A stretch of 64,000 bases of DNA from Oceanospirillum sp048268485 (GTDB lineage Bacteria > Pseudomonadota > Gammaproteobacteria > Pseudomonadales > Halomonadaceae). Positions 51,307 through 59,640 of the stretch are shown in pieces; position 1 is the stretch's first letter, and every line of letters starts with the position of its first letter. The stretch is from the NCBI GenBank assembly GCA_048268485.1, contig JBLWVL010000007.1:62001-126000 (forward strand), given 5' to 3'. Below the pieces are notes generated by a model. The model was given only the letters and a program-made list of their open reading frames with translations, had not been told where the DNA came from and searched no databases. A program made the translations under genes and the position numbers.

Positions 51307-52125
51307 CTATTCTTTTCTGCTGAGTCTGTGAGCTGTATCTCCGGGAGCGCCTTTGCGATATTCATCGGGAGTGATATTCATATGTTTTTTAAACATGGCT
51401 ATAAAAGCGGACGATGTGCTGTACCCCAACTCCAGAGAGATGGTTTCTACTTTTTCACCTTTTTCCAGCATGGGCATAGCTCTGACCACCCGCAGCCGCT
51501 GTCGCCATTCTGTCAGCGCGATTCCCAGATCTCTCTGTGCTTTTCTGGCCAGTGTCCTCTCCGTGGTGCCCAGCTCTTTTGCCAGTTGTTTTAAAGGCTG
51601 CTGACAGGCTGGGTTTTGTTCAAAATAATTAAGCAGCCGCATCAGCAGTGGATCTGTTGAGTGAGGCAGGTAGCTGCCTGTGCTGGACACCGTCCTCAAA
51701 AGGTCAAAAATTACATCAATGAATCGCCGCGCCTCCGGTGTGTAAGGTGTCGTTGGGGGCGATACGCTCAGATGGCTTAACATTTCACGAATTAAAGGGG
51801 TCATAATCAGCGCGCAGGGCTGTTCCGGTAACTGCCTGGCCAGCTCCGGGTCAATATAAAGGGAACAGTGCAGGGATTCATGGCGATTAAAGCCATAATG
51901 TGAGGTATTTGGGGGGAGCCAAAGCGCATAACTCGATGGCACCCGAAACACGTTACCCTCGGCTATTAGCTCCAGTACCCCACTGAAGGAGTAGATAAAC
52001 TCCCCCCATGAATGTTGGTGCGGTGGGTAGCGCGTATCCGAGGGCATGGAGCGCTCCAGATAATAAATAGGCTCCGGTAACTGCTGAAAAACCAATGGTT
52101 TATGGATAAAGGGTTGTTTCGTCAT
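51307..52125 (-). CDS. AraC-family regulator with cupin sensor
   Basis: 272-aa regulator. The N-terminal cupin (about 20-100) contains 'RYPPHQHSWGEFIYSFSGVL' and 'LWLPPNTSHYGF', whose histidines suggest metal or small-ligand sensing. The C-terminal AraC double helix-turn-helix runs from 'PLKQLAKELGTTERTLARKA' to 'LELGYSTSSAFIAMFKKHMN'. This is the NimR/YeaM-like branch that often controls an adjacent exporter. The DMT transporter gene divergent from it, 160 bp away, is the likely target. It also faces the fhu cluster, so a role in iron control is an alternative. Confidence 0.88.
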   Translation of the reverse strand: MTKQPFIHKPLVFQQLPEPIYYLERSMPSDTRYPPHQHSWGEFIYSFSGVLELIAEGNVFRVPSSYALWLPPNTSHYGFNRHESLHCSLYIDPELARQLPEQPCALIMTPLIREMLSHLSVSPPTTPYTPEARRFIDVIFDLLRTVSSTGSYLPHSTDPLLMRLLNYFEQNPACQQPLKQLAKELGTTERTLARKAQRDLGIALTEWRQRLRVVRAMPMLEKGEKVETISLELGYSTSSAFIAMFKKHMNITPDEYRKGAPGDTAHRLSRKE

Positions 52126-52151
52126 AAGGGTGACTGTTCCGCATTACTGAA

Positions 52152-52185
52152 TGTCTGTTATGAGCTATATAAATTCTATCAGACA
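52152..52185. promoter_or_regulatory. Inverted repeat between araC-type gene and DMT exporter
   Basis: TGTCTG (52152-52157) and CAGACA (52180-52185) flank an AT-rich core with TATATAAATT. It is a plausible operator for the AraC-family protein over a divergent promoter. Confidence 0.4.
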
Positions 52186-52285
52186 CAAGATAATGCATAC
52201 CTGCAAGGAGTGATTCCCTATATTTGAATCTTCCGGGCTTTTGTATCCCTTTTTAACAGAGATCATCTTAACTGAGAGAAATAGT

Positions 52286-53227
52286 ATGGGTACACGTAAG
52301 ACGATGGATCTGTTTGCCTTTATGCTTATGACGATCTTTTGCCTGGTAATGGCATTTCAGCAGGTATTACTTAAATCGGTATCATCGGATCTGGCACCTG
52401 TGTTTCAAATTGCTCTCAGGTCAGGTATTGGTGCGATTCTGATCGGTATTGTGATGATTTATCAGCGGCAAGGTTTCAGCCTGGCCCGTGAAAATCGTAT
52501 ACCAGCCCTTGCAATTGGCGGTCTGTTTGCCTTTGAGTATCTTTTTCTGGGAGAAGCACTGAATTACACATCAGCGGGCCATGCGGCAGTATTCCTGTAT
52601 ACCTCCCCTATCTTTGCGGCCATCGGTCTGCACTGGAAAGTGGCGGGTGAACATATGACACCTCTGCAGTGGCTGGGGATTTTTATGGCATTTGTTGGCA
52701 TTGTGGTCTCTTTCCTGGGGCAGGAAGATAACCTTGAGGTCAGCCAGGCAGTACTGTTTGGTGACTTTTTAGCGCTTTGTGCTGGTGCTGCCTGGGGGGC
52801 AACAACGGTGTTGGTCCGTGCAACAGGTTTGTCTCACCTGCCAGCAAAAGAAACTCTGCTTTATCAGCTTGTGGGGGCCTTCGTTATTTTGCTTGTTTGG
52901 GCCATTTATGCCGATCAGGCTTATTTTAACCCAACAACTGAGGCGCTTTTCAGCCTTGCTTTTCATGGCATAATTGTCGCCTTCCTTAGCTTCCTGCTTT
53001 GGTTCTGGTTACTGACCCAGTACAAGGCTTCACAGTTAGGTACCTTTTCTTTTCTGACCCCCTTGCTTGGTGTTTTGCTGGGGGCCTGGTTGCTGGATGA
53101 AACCATTGAATCCAGCTTTATAATTGGGGCTGTACTGATTATTGCCGGCATTTTGTTGGTCAATGCCTCGGGATTGCTGGTCCGATTGACCCGGCGGAAC
53201 GATCAGCCTGCCCGGCTGAATGATTGA
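52286..53227 (+). CDS. EamA/DMT family transporter
   Basis: 313-aa membrane protein with ten helices in two EamA repeats ('MAFQQVLLKSVSSDLAPVFQ', 'LNYTSAGHAAVFLYTSPIFA' in the first; 'GTFSFLTPLLGVLLGAWLLD' in the second). It probably exports a metabolite or toxic compound; the substrate is not evident. ATG 52286 follows GAGAGAA; the open frame extends 15 codons upstream without support. It is divergent from the AraC regulator and converges on the MocR gene with only nine bases between stops. Confidence 0.88.
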   Translation: MGTRKTMDLFAFMLMTIFCLVMAFQQVLLKSVSSDLAPVFQIALRSGIGAILIGIVMIYQRQGFSLARENRIPALAIGGLFAFEYLFLGEALNYTSAGHAAVFLYTSPIFAAIGLHWKVAGEHMTPLQWLGIFMAFVGIVVSFLGQEDNLEVSQAVLFGDFLALCAGAAWGATTVLVRATGLSHLPAKETLLYQLVGAFVILLVWAIYADQAYFNPTTEALFSLAFHGIIVAFLSFLLWFWLLTQYKASQLGTFSFLTPLLGVLLGAWLLDETIESSFIIGAVLIIAGILLVNASGLLVRLTRRNDQPARLND

Positions 53228-53236
53228 ATAAATAAG

Positions 53237-54733
53237 TCATTTCAGACTGCTACAGGTAGTGCGGGTCTGCATCATCTCTGCCAAAGCTTTTACCAGAGCA
53301 GTTATTGTCTTTTCATCCGGGCCGGTAAAACCCAGTACAAACCCCTGAGGTACTCTAGCGGGGTTTTCCGGGGGGGTAAAATGCTCTGATAGCGGAAACA
53401 TTTTTATCCCCAGTTGACGTAAACAGGCCGCAATATCCTGATCCGAGAGTGCAGCTTGCCCTTTTAATTCAGGTATCTCTCCTGTTTCTTTGAGCAAAAT
53501 CAGCAGGTGCATTCCCCCCTGGGGCTGTTGCCAGTAAAACCACTGAGTTAAATACTGCTCACAAAGCCTGAGCAGATAGTCTCTTTTTTGCCGGTAATGG
53601 CGTCGCATCCGGTTAATATGACGGGCAAATTCACCGTTACGCATAAACTCCGCCACCACAGGCTGCATCGGCAGTGCCGCAGACCCTCCCAGTTCATTAC
53701 GACTTTTCAGCAACAGCGGGCAGAGGGGCATTGGCGCAACGATAAACCCCAGACGTAAACCCCTGAATAGCACCTTAGAAAAGCTACCAACGAAGATAAC
53801 CCGCCCTGAAGGATCGGCCTGCATTAGCGGGATACCGCTTTTACCGCTGTAATGAAACTCGTTGTCGTAGTCATCCTCTATCAGCCACCCTTTTCCCTGC
53901 TGAAGATAGGCAAACCATTGCTGGCGTCTCGATTTACTCATGACGGTGCCGGTAGGATACTGGCGGTTAGGAGTAAGAACCGAAGCTGTTGTTTCTGCCG
54001 GTTTCTTCTCATTTTTATCGGGCGTAAGGCAGCCTTCATGATCAAGGGAAAGTTGGCTATATGACTGGCGAGGTAATTGCCAGCTGTTTATCAGCTCACG
54101 GATAGGCGGATAAGTTGGGTTTTCACATAGCCAATGAACGCCTGGGCTGACTTTTTCCAGTGTATGACGGATCAGTGTCAGAGCATCACGGCTTCCGGCA
54201 GTGATCAGAATCTGCTCTGGCCGGCAACGCAATCCTCTGAGCTGATAAAGATAGTCTGCAATCGCCTGCTTTAGAGAGGGCAGGCCTGTGGGACAGTTAT
54301 CCTGCAGTACCATGGGATCCGGTGTTCGCCAGCTTGCGCGCATACTCTTAAGCCAGGCTTGCTGCGGAAAGACCTGGGCATCAATTCCGGAGTTAAAGGC
54401 CATTAAAGCGGATGTCTCCGCAACAACCTCCCTTCTGACGGGGTGATCTTGCTCCAACAGTAAACAGGCATCACCGGAGACATAGATCCCGCTTTTACTG
54501 CGACTGATTAAGACCCCTTCAGCAATAAGCAGCTCATAGCCATTCACCACGGTACTGCGGGAGACACCAAGGCTGTCAGCCAGAACACGGCTACCCGGCA
54601 GGCGGTCTCCTGCATTCAGTTTTCCCTGTTTAATGTGACTGATAACCTGATGGTAAAGCTGTTTATAAAGAGGGAGGCCACCCTGACTGAGAGCAAACTG
54701 TAAGCTACTGATGATATTGCGTTGAGCTGTCAT
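53237..54733 (-). CDS. MocR-type GntR/aminotransferase regulator
   Basis: 498-aa regulator. The N-terminal GntR winged helix (about 15-85) includes 'GDRLPGSRVLADSLGVSRST'. A class I aminotransferase-like domain follows, with the PLP-binding lysine in 'VGSFSKVLFRGLRLGF' and 'WLIEDDYDNEFHYSG' carrying the cofactor Asp/Tyr. Such proteins sense PLP or amino compounds and usually control the divergent gene. Here that is a PNPOx-like flavoprotein gene with CTGGAC direct repeats between, as described for MocR operators. ATG 54733. Confidence 0.9.
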   Translation of the reverse strand: MTAQRNIISSLQFALSQGGLPLYKQLYHQVISHIKQGKLNAGDRLPGSRVLADSLGVSRSTVVNGYELLIAEGVLISRSKSGIYVSGDACLLLEQDHPVRREVVAETSALMAFNSGIDAQVFPQQAWLKSMRASWRTPDPMVLQDNCPTGLPSLKQAIADYLYQLRGLRCRPEQILITAGSRDALTLIRHTLEKVSPGVHWLCENPTYPPIRELINSWQLPRQSYSQLSLDHEGCLTPDKNEKKPAETTASVLTPNRQYPTGTVMSKSRRQQWFAYLQQGKGWLIEDDYDNEFHYSGKSGIPLMQADPSGRVIFVGSFSKVLFRGLRLGFIVAPMPLCPLLLKSRNELGGSAALPMQPVVAEFMRNGEFARHINRMRRHYRQKRDYLLRLCEQYLTQWFYWQQPQGGMHLLILLKETGEIPELKGQAALSDQDIAACLRQLGIKMFPLSEHFTPPENPARVPQGFVLGFTGPDEKTITALVKALAEMMQTRTTCSSLK

Positions 54734-54767
54734 ACATTTAAGAGACCAACCGGTTGATTATAAAAAT

Positions 54768-54797
54768 CTGGACTGAAAAAAAAGATAAAAACTGGAC
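54768..54797. promoter_or_regulatory. CTGGAC direct repeats, candidate MocR operator
   Basis: CTGGAC occurs at 54768-54773 and 54792-54797 in the same orientation, 24 bp apart, in A/T-rich context. TauR, a MocR member, binds CTGGAC-type direct repeats. The location between the divergent starts fits. Confidence 0.7.
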
Positions 54798-54861
54798 GTT
54801 TTTTATCATACCTTCACGGCATAAGCTTGTCTCAGGTTTAAATAACAACAGGGAAAAGACA

Positions 54862-55557
54862 ATGTCCGAGAACAGTTCATCAGCACAGCCTTCTTTAAGC
54901 AGTAGCCCTCTGACACAGGTCAAGCGCGGCCCAAAACGGGCATTAACTGACCGTGAAGCCATGCTGGCATTTATCGACCAGTCGCTGCTTTGCTATGTGG
55001 GGTTTCAGGTCAACAATCAGGTTCGGGTTATTCCCACTTGTCACTGGAGAGAGGGCGACTACCTGTACTGGCACGGCCACAGTAAGGCGGCCAATATTGC
55101 GGATAGTGATCAGGGGAATCAAAAAGTCTGCATTACTATCGCAAGTCTTGATGGTCTGGTTATGGCTCGCTCGGCTTTTCATCACTCGGTCAATTATCGT
55201 TCCGTCATGATTTACGGCGCTCCTGAATCCGTCACCGACCCGGATGAGAAGTTACGGCACTTTGAGCTTTTTGTTGACAAAATCAGCCCTAAACGCTGGG
55301 ATCAGTTGCGGCCAGTCACCGAGCAGGAAGTCAGAGCAACCGGGGTTATGCGGGTGAAACTGGATGAGGTTTCGATGAAGGCCCGTGCTGAAGGTGCTAT
55401 TGATGATGAGGAGGATCTCGATTGGCCGGTTTGGGCTGGAGTCTTACCCATCAGTCAACACTGGTCAGCACCTGAGCAGGATCAGCTGCAGATTGATAAT
55501 ACTAATATCACCACACCCTTGAGCCCCCCGACTCCGCCGGACTGCGGTATCAATTAA
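54862..55557 (+). CDS. Pyridoxamine 5'-phosphate oxidase-family flavoprotein
   Basis: 231-aa split-barrel FMN protein of the NimA/PNPOx-like group, distinct from PdxH. 'QVNNQVRVIPTCHWREGDYL', 'YWHGHSKAANI' and 'SVMIYGAPESVTDPDEKLRH' are the family core, and residues after ~205 are a low-complexity Pro/Thr tail. Such proteins bind FMN, haem or F420 and some reduce nitro-compounds; the substrate is unknown. ATG 54862 is preceded by GGGAAAAG. It is divergent from and probably controlled by the MocR regulator. A hairpin terminator is shared with the convergent KfrA-like gene. Confidence 0.87.
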   Translation: MSENSSSAQPSLSSSPLTQVKRGPKRALTDREAMLAFIDQSLLCYVGFQVNNQVRVIPTCHWREGDYLYWHGHSKAANIADSDQGNQKVCITIASLDGLVMARSAFHHSVNYRSVMIYGAPESVTDPDEKLRHFELFVDKISPKRWDQLRPVTEQEVRATGVMRVKLDEVSMKARAEGAIDDEEDLDWPVWAGVLPISQHWSAPEQDQLQIDNTNITTPLSPPTPPDCGIN

Positions 55558-55596
55558 TATCGGTACCTGTTCAAATTTGCTTTGTATTGAAACGTT

Positions 55597-55617
55597 AAGA
55601 GGGCTTCAGGCCCTCTT
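55597..55617. terminator. Convergent terminator
   Basis: AAGAGGGC-TTCAG-GCCCTCTT stem between the flavoprotein gene and the second KfrA-like gene. T-runs are weak on both sides. Confidence 0.7.
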
Positions 55618-55627
55618 CTGCATCAGA

Positions 55628-56395
55628 CTATCGACCACGAATTGCTTTCAGCTCTTTCTGAAGTTGTGCATTCTGCTTCTTCACTTCATGGTAAAGATTG
55701 TTAACCCGCACATACTCCTGCTCGGCGGTATCCAGCTTACGACTGAGCTCGGTAATCTCTTTTGCCTGTTCATCTGATAGCTCCAGTGCCCGGGCCAGAC
55801 TCTCCTGCTCCTTACGCAGAGCTTCCGGATCATAAGACACTTGTGCCTCAGATGCTTTTACCTGGTCCTTCAGTCGTGCAATCTCATCTTTATAGTCACT
55901 AATCTGGCGATTGAGCTGTTTTACCTCCTTGATATGAGACGCTGAATCCTGTTGCTGTGTTTTTGGCGCCGCTGGGCTGCTATTTTTCTGAAGCTTACGA
56001 AGGCTGGATTCTTTTTCTGACAGACTCTGCTCCAGCGTCTTAATCATCTCAAGACGCTCGTCAGCAGTTTGCAGAAGCTGCTTTTTTTCATGGCTAAAGC
56101 TATGCGTCAGCTTATCGATTTCTGCCTTATGCTCCTGCCAGAAAGCTTGCCAGAGCTGCCGCTGATTTTGTTGAAAAACCTTTTTCAGAGCCTCTGGCGG
56201 CGGCGGGATATCGTTTAGATTTTTTTTGATCTTATTGGGAGTGAAGTTTTGCAGAATCTCGACGCATTGAGTGTAAGGAGCACTCGTTTTCTGATGAAGC
56301 TCAGCGGCTGAGATTGAGCTCAAGGTATATCCTTCATCAAGCCAGCGTTGTATCTGTTGTTTACAGACATCCTGCAAGTTAGCATCCTGATTCAT
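55628..56395 (-). CDS. KfrA-like coiled-coil protein (second copy)
   Basis: 255-aa protein with the same design as the gene at 28.9 kb. An N-terminal ~60-residue helical domain ('VCKQQIQRWLDEGYTLSSIS') resembles KfrA_N but is more divergent. It is followed by a basic stretch and long coiled coil (about 80-255) of Glu, Gln, Lys and Leu heptads ('LDTAEQEYVRVNNLYHEVKK'). DNA binding is inferred. It lies 196 bp downstream of the LPD1/CLCA_X gene on the same strand. The family assignment is weaker than for the first copy; a generic coiled-coil protein is the alternative. Confidence 0.6.
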   Translation of the reverse strand: MNQDANLQDVCKQQIQRWLDEGYTLSSISAAELHQKTSAPYTQCVEILQNFTPNKIKKNLNDIPPPPEALKKVFQQNQRQLWQAFWQEHKAEIDKLTHSFSHEKKQLLQTADERLEMIKTLEQSLSEKESSLRKLQKNSSPAAPKTQQQDSASHIKEVKQLNRQISDYKDEIARLKDQVKASEAQVSYDPEALRKEQESLARALELSDEQAKEITELSRKLDTAEQEYVRVNNLYHEVKKQNAQLQKELKAIRGR

Positions 56396-56591
56396 TGTCC
56401 AGCCTTACTGTGAAATATTGATTAGAAAATCATTTTGACTGCAGCTTGCTACCTATACTTCAAGCCTGTGATGCCGGTAGTGTTTGCAGCCCTGATCATG
56501 AAACATGCTATTAAAGCGGATTTCAAGCCCCTGCCTCTCTTTTGAGAAAATCAGGTGTAGGTATTACGGAGTGAAGGTGACGGATTACCGC

Positions 56592-57467
56592 TTATTTTAC
56601 CCGAATCGGGTTTGCTCTATCGGTTGATCGGTTTGTTTTGCATCCTTCCATCTGCTTGCGCACTGCCCGACCCAGCATTGCAAAATAGTCGGCAAAATGA
56701 GCATTAATGCGATTTCGTTCGGCGCCTCTGGGATATAGCCCATACTGAGCCTCGGTTGAAGCTTTAGTTCCTTTTACCAGAAAATTGTTTTTAATCGATG
56801 CATCCTGAATAAAAGCCTCAAAAGCCCTGGCACAGAGCTCTTCAGGTTGACTGTAATAGTTCAGCCCCGCTGCTTTATCAGCCAAAAGTGACATCCTGAA
56901 CAGCTCACTGGGCTCTTCACCATTCTCACTAAGCATCACAGCTGCAAAACAGTTACTTAACTTATGATTTAACGGATGGGCTATCAGATCCTGCCCGCCA
57001 TTTCCCTGCTGTAACCAGAGATCTGATGCAAATCGGATACCCTCTGCGGTTTTGAAAGACTTACTGGCAAGGTAGTGATCCAGTGCATGGAACCACTCAT
57101 GGGCGATGCTGCCCGGACCAGCATTTTTTGCCAGAGCAAAGGCCCTCTGATTGGGTGCATAATGGGCTGCAATACCGGGACGACCTCCGGTGCCGTAATG
57201 TAATGCCAGAGTTCCCTTTAAAGAGATAACACTCTCAGGAACCTGCAAAATAACCATCAGATCGCAAAGAGCATCATAAAACCGACCCGCAGCACTCAGC
57301 TTTTCTTGCTGAGTAACCCAGCGACCTATCTCAATGGAACGAAAGTTAAAGCGTTGCCGAAGCTTAAGAAAGTCACAATGATCTTCCTGGCGATGGCGTG
57401 GGCCATTTCGGTAAAATCGCTGTTCTTTATCGCTGGAGGCCTTGTACTGAGGGAATAACTGACGCAT
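56592..57467 (-). CDS. LPD1 / CLCA_X-family putative zinc protein
   Basis: 291-aa soluble protein. 'FRSIEIGRWVTQQEKLSAAG', 'SLKGTLALHYGTGGRPGIAA' and 'GSIAHEWFHALDHYL' follow the pattern of the LPD1 domain (large polyvalent protein-associated domain), in bacteria often annotated CLCA_X. The HEWFH element is a zincin HExxH motif, and 'EELCARAFEAFIQ' about 90 residues later offers the usual Glu third ligand, so zinc peptidase-like chemistry is possible. LPD1 is best known within phage and conjugative-element polyvalent proteins. Here it is a stand-alone chromosomal gene beside a KfrA-like gene. The biological role is unknown. Confidence 0.75.
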   Translation of the reverse strand: MRQLFPQYKASSDKEQRFYRNGPRHRQEDHCDFLKLRQRFNFRSIEIGRWVTQQEKLSAAGRFYDALCDLMVILQVPESVISLKGTLALHYGTGGRPGIAAHYAPNQRAFALAKNAGPGSIAHEWFHALDHYLASKSFKTAEGIRFASDLWLQQGNGGQDLIAHPLNHKLSNCFAAVMLSENGEEPSELFRMSLLADKAAGLNYYSQPEELCARAFEAFIQDASIKNNFLVKGTKASTEAQYGLYPRGAERNRINAHFADYFAMLGRAVRKQMEGCKTNRSTDRANPIRVK

Positions 57468-57528
57468 GAGGGCATGGGAGTCTGCTGTAGGTTTATGTGA
57501 TCTTTAAGATGGGGTTGCACCGGCCGCT

Positions 57529-57560
57529 CCTCCGATACTGTTCGTAAAAACAGTATCGGA
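57529..57560. repeat. Perfect 12-bp stem-loop
   Basis: TCCGATACTGTT-CGTAAA-AACAGTATCGGA spans 57531-57560 (outer bases may add a pair). It lies between the BCCT gene's stop and the LPD1 gene's start, both minus strand. No T-run follows, so it may be an operator or RNA element as readily as a terminator. Confidence 0.65.
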
Positions 57561-57638
57561 TGGTAGCGTATTTAATCACTTTCGGGAATGCCCCATAGGA
57601 GGGTGTTCATAGTTCTGAGGCATTGATGCCGGAAGCGG

Positions 57639-59363
57639 TTAACGGCGCAACAGAGCATCTTCGCCCTCTTCTTCTTTATGCTTTTGAGCTTCAAGCTCTT
57701 TAAGATGGGCTTTTTCTTTCTCTCTTGCTTCTTTCTGTGCCTTCTCTTCTGCTTTAACTTCAGCCTCTGCTGTAACCTTTTCCATATCATCGGTAACCGC
57801 CCAAGGCTCCGCAGGAGATGGACTCAGCTCACCGTGACGTGGTGCAAATCGCTCTTCTGACAGTGCTTTTAACAGACCAAACACCATACAGATCACCACG
57901 ACAGAAAAAGGCATCGCCGCCGTGATCACTGCGGATTGCAGAGTATCCAATCCACCGGCGATCAGCAGGACAGCCGTCAGCAGTGCCAGAAAGATACCCC
58001 ACAAGATACGGTGTATCGATGGAGGATCCGCGTCCCCACCGGACAAAATAGTATTAATCACCAGAGTGCCGGCGTTGGCCGAGGTAATCAGGTAGGTACC
58101 GATCAGAACAATCAATAATGTTGAGATCACAGGGGTAAACATACCCAGCCCCATGCCCTCAATGGTGACAAACAGTGCGGTTGATACATCATTTTGCACG
58201 GCAGCAACCACGTCGCCATTGCCAAACAACTCCTGGTACAAGGCTGTACCACCAAAAAGCCCGATCCAGACGATGGTGATAATGGTTGGTACCAGAAGGA
58301 CGCCCATCACAAACTCGCCAAAGCTACGCCCCCTGGAGATACGGGCGATAAACATACCGACAAAAGGTGACCAGGCCAGCCACCACCCCCAGAAAAATAC
58401 TGTCCATTCTGATTGCCAACTGTCGCCATGGGTAACATTAGTATGGAAGGTCATACGGATCAGCGACTGAATATAATCCCCCGTCGCTTCAATAGTTACT
58501 CCGATCAGATACTGGGTTGGCCCCAACAACAGCATAAAAAGCACAGCAGCGATACTGAGCCAGAAGTTCATCTCAGAAAGTAAACGCACCCCCCTGGATA
58601 CGCCGGAAACAACCGAAGCGGTGGCGATAAACATAATCACGCCGATAACCGTGAGTTGGAGTGTCGTGGAGTTTTCCAGATCAAACACCTGATGCAGACC
58701 GGCGTTCATCTGTTGAACCCCCAGCCCCAGTGTGGTGGCAATACCAAAAACCGTACCGAATACCGCCAGCAGATCCACCAGATCCCCCAGAGGGCCCCTC
58801 ACCCGCTCGCCCAGAATCGGGTAAAGCACAGACCGGACGGTAAGAGGCAGGTCATGACGATAGGAAAAATAAGCCATGGTCAAAGCAACAAAGGAGAAAA
58901 TCGCCCAACCGTTAACGCCCCAGTGGAAAAATGACAACCGCATCGCCACCACTGCTGCATCACCCTCAGATGTGCCCGGCAGGACAAAAGGGTTATCACT
59001 TAGCTGCATAATGGGCTGAGCAACAGACCAGAACAGAATCCCAACGCCAGTACCTGCAGCAAACAACATACTGACCCAGGCAAAATAGGTGAACTCAGGC
59101 TGCTCCCAGTCACGACCTAAGCGCACTTTTTTATAACGGCCCGTTCCCAGCCAAATCATAAAAATAAGCAGGAAAGCGACTAAGAGTACGTAATACCATT
59201 CCAGAAAAGGGTCCAGCCAGTTGCGGGCAGCAGCAATCCCCTGTGCACTGATCTCGGTAAACAAACTACCCATAATCAGTGTGGTGATCACCATAATAAT
59301 TGAAACCTGTGTCATCAGGGGATTCATCCCCTTGAACAAGCCTTTCTGGGCCTGATTGTACAT
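57639..59363 (-). CDS. BCCT-family betaine/carnitine/choline transporter
   Basis: 574-aa secondary transporter with twelve helices. 'FFWGWWLAWSPFVGMFIARI' followed by 'SRGRSFGEF' is the diagnostic BCCT segment with the substrate Trp box. 'GTGVGILFWSVAQPI' is the helix-3 motif of the Na+- or H+-coupled subgroup. After helix 12 a ~70-residue tail is extremely charged (Glu/Lys repeats, 'EAEVKAEEKAQKEAREKEKA'), a feature linked to osmosensing in BetP and BetT. The ligand is probably glycine betaine or choline. ATG 59363 has AAGGAT upstream. It is not next to betAB genes. Confidence 0.92.
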   Translation of the reverse strand: MYNQAQKGLFKGMNPLMTQVSIIMVITTLIMGSLFTEISAQGIAAARNWLDPFLEWYYVLLVAFLLIFMIWLGTGRYKKVRLGRDWEQPEFTYFAWVSMLFAAGTGVGILFWSVAQPIMQLSDNPFVLPGTSEGDAAVVAMRLSFFHWGVNGWAIFSFVALTMAYFSYRHDLPLTVRSVLYPILGERVRGPLGDLVDLLAVFGTVFGIATTLGLGVQQMNAGLHQVFDLENSTTLQLTVIGVIMFIATASVVSGVSRGVRLLSEMNFWLSIAAVLFMLLLGPTQYLIGVTIEATGDYIQSLIRMTFHTNVTHGDSWQSEWTVFFWGWWLAWSPFVGMFIARISRGRSFGEFVMGVLLVPTIITIVWIGLFGGTALYQELFGNGDVVAAVQNDVSTALFVTIEGMGLGMFTPVISTLLIVLIGTYLITSANAGTLVINTILSGGDADPPSIHRILWGIFLALLTAVLLIAGGLDTLQSAVITAAMPFSVVVICMVFGLLKALSEERFAPRHGELSPSPAEPWAVTDDMEKVTAEAEVKAEEKAQKEAREKEKAHLKELEAQKHKEEEGEDALLRR

Positions 59364-59424
59364 CGGATATCCTTAATGTCGGTTCAAAGGCGTTATATTG
59401 GTTTAGCGTGACTAAGCTTTGGTT

Positions 59425-59460
59425 TAAAAAAATTATGCCGGGCAAGCACCCGGCATAATT
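59425..59460 (-). terminator. Terminator after the 5'-nucleotidase gene
   Basis: AATTATGCCGGG/CCCGGCATAATT perfect 12-bp stem with a six-base loop. On the minus strand it is followed by a T-run. It is about 180 bases past the stop at 59641; nothing else is recognised in between. Confidence 0.85.
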
Positions 59461-59640
59461 TGCGTCTAACCCTAAACAAAATAATGGGATATTCAAGGGG
59501 GATTCAGGTTTTATTCCTACCGCCCAAGCCAATACTTAGTTTCTGTTCTGCATGAGCGGGCAAAAATCCCATCGTGGGAGATCAATGCGAAGTCACTGGA
59601 ATAGTTGTTACCGAAGCTGTTTTCCCATGGGAAATTAGTT

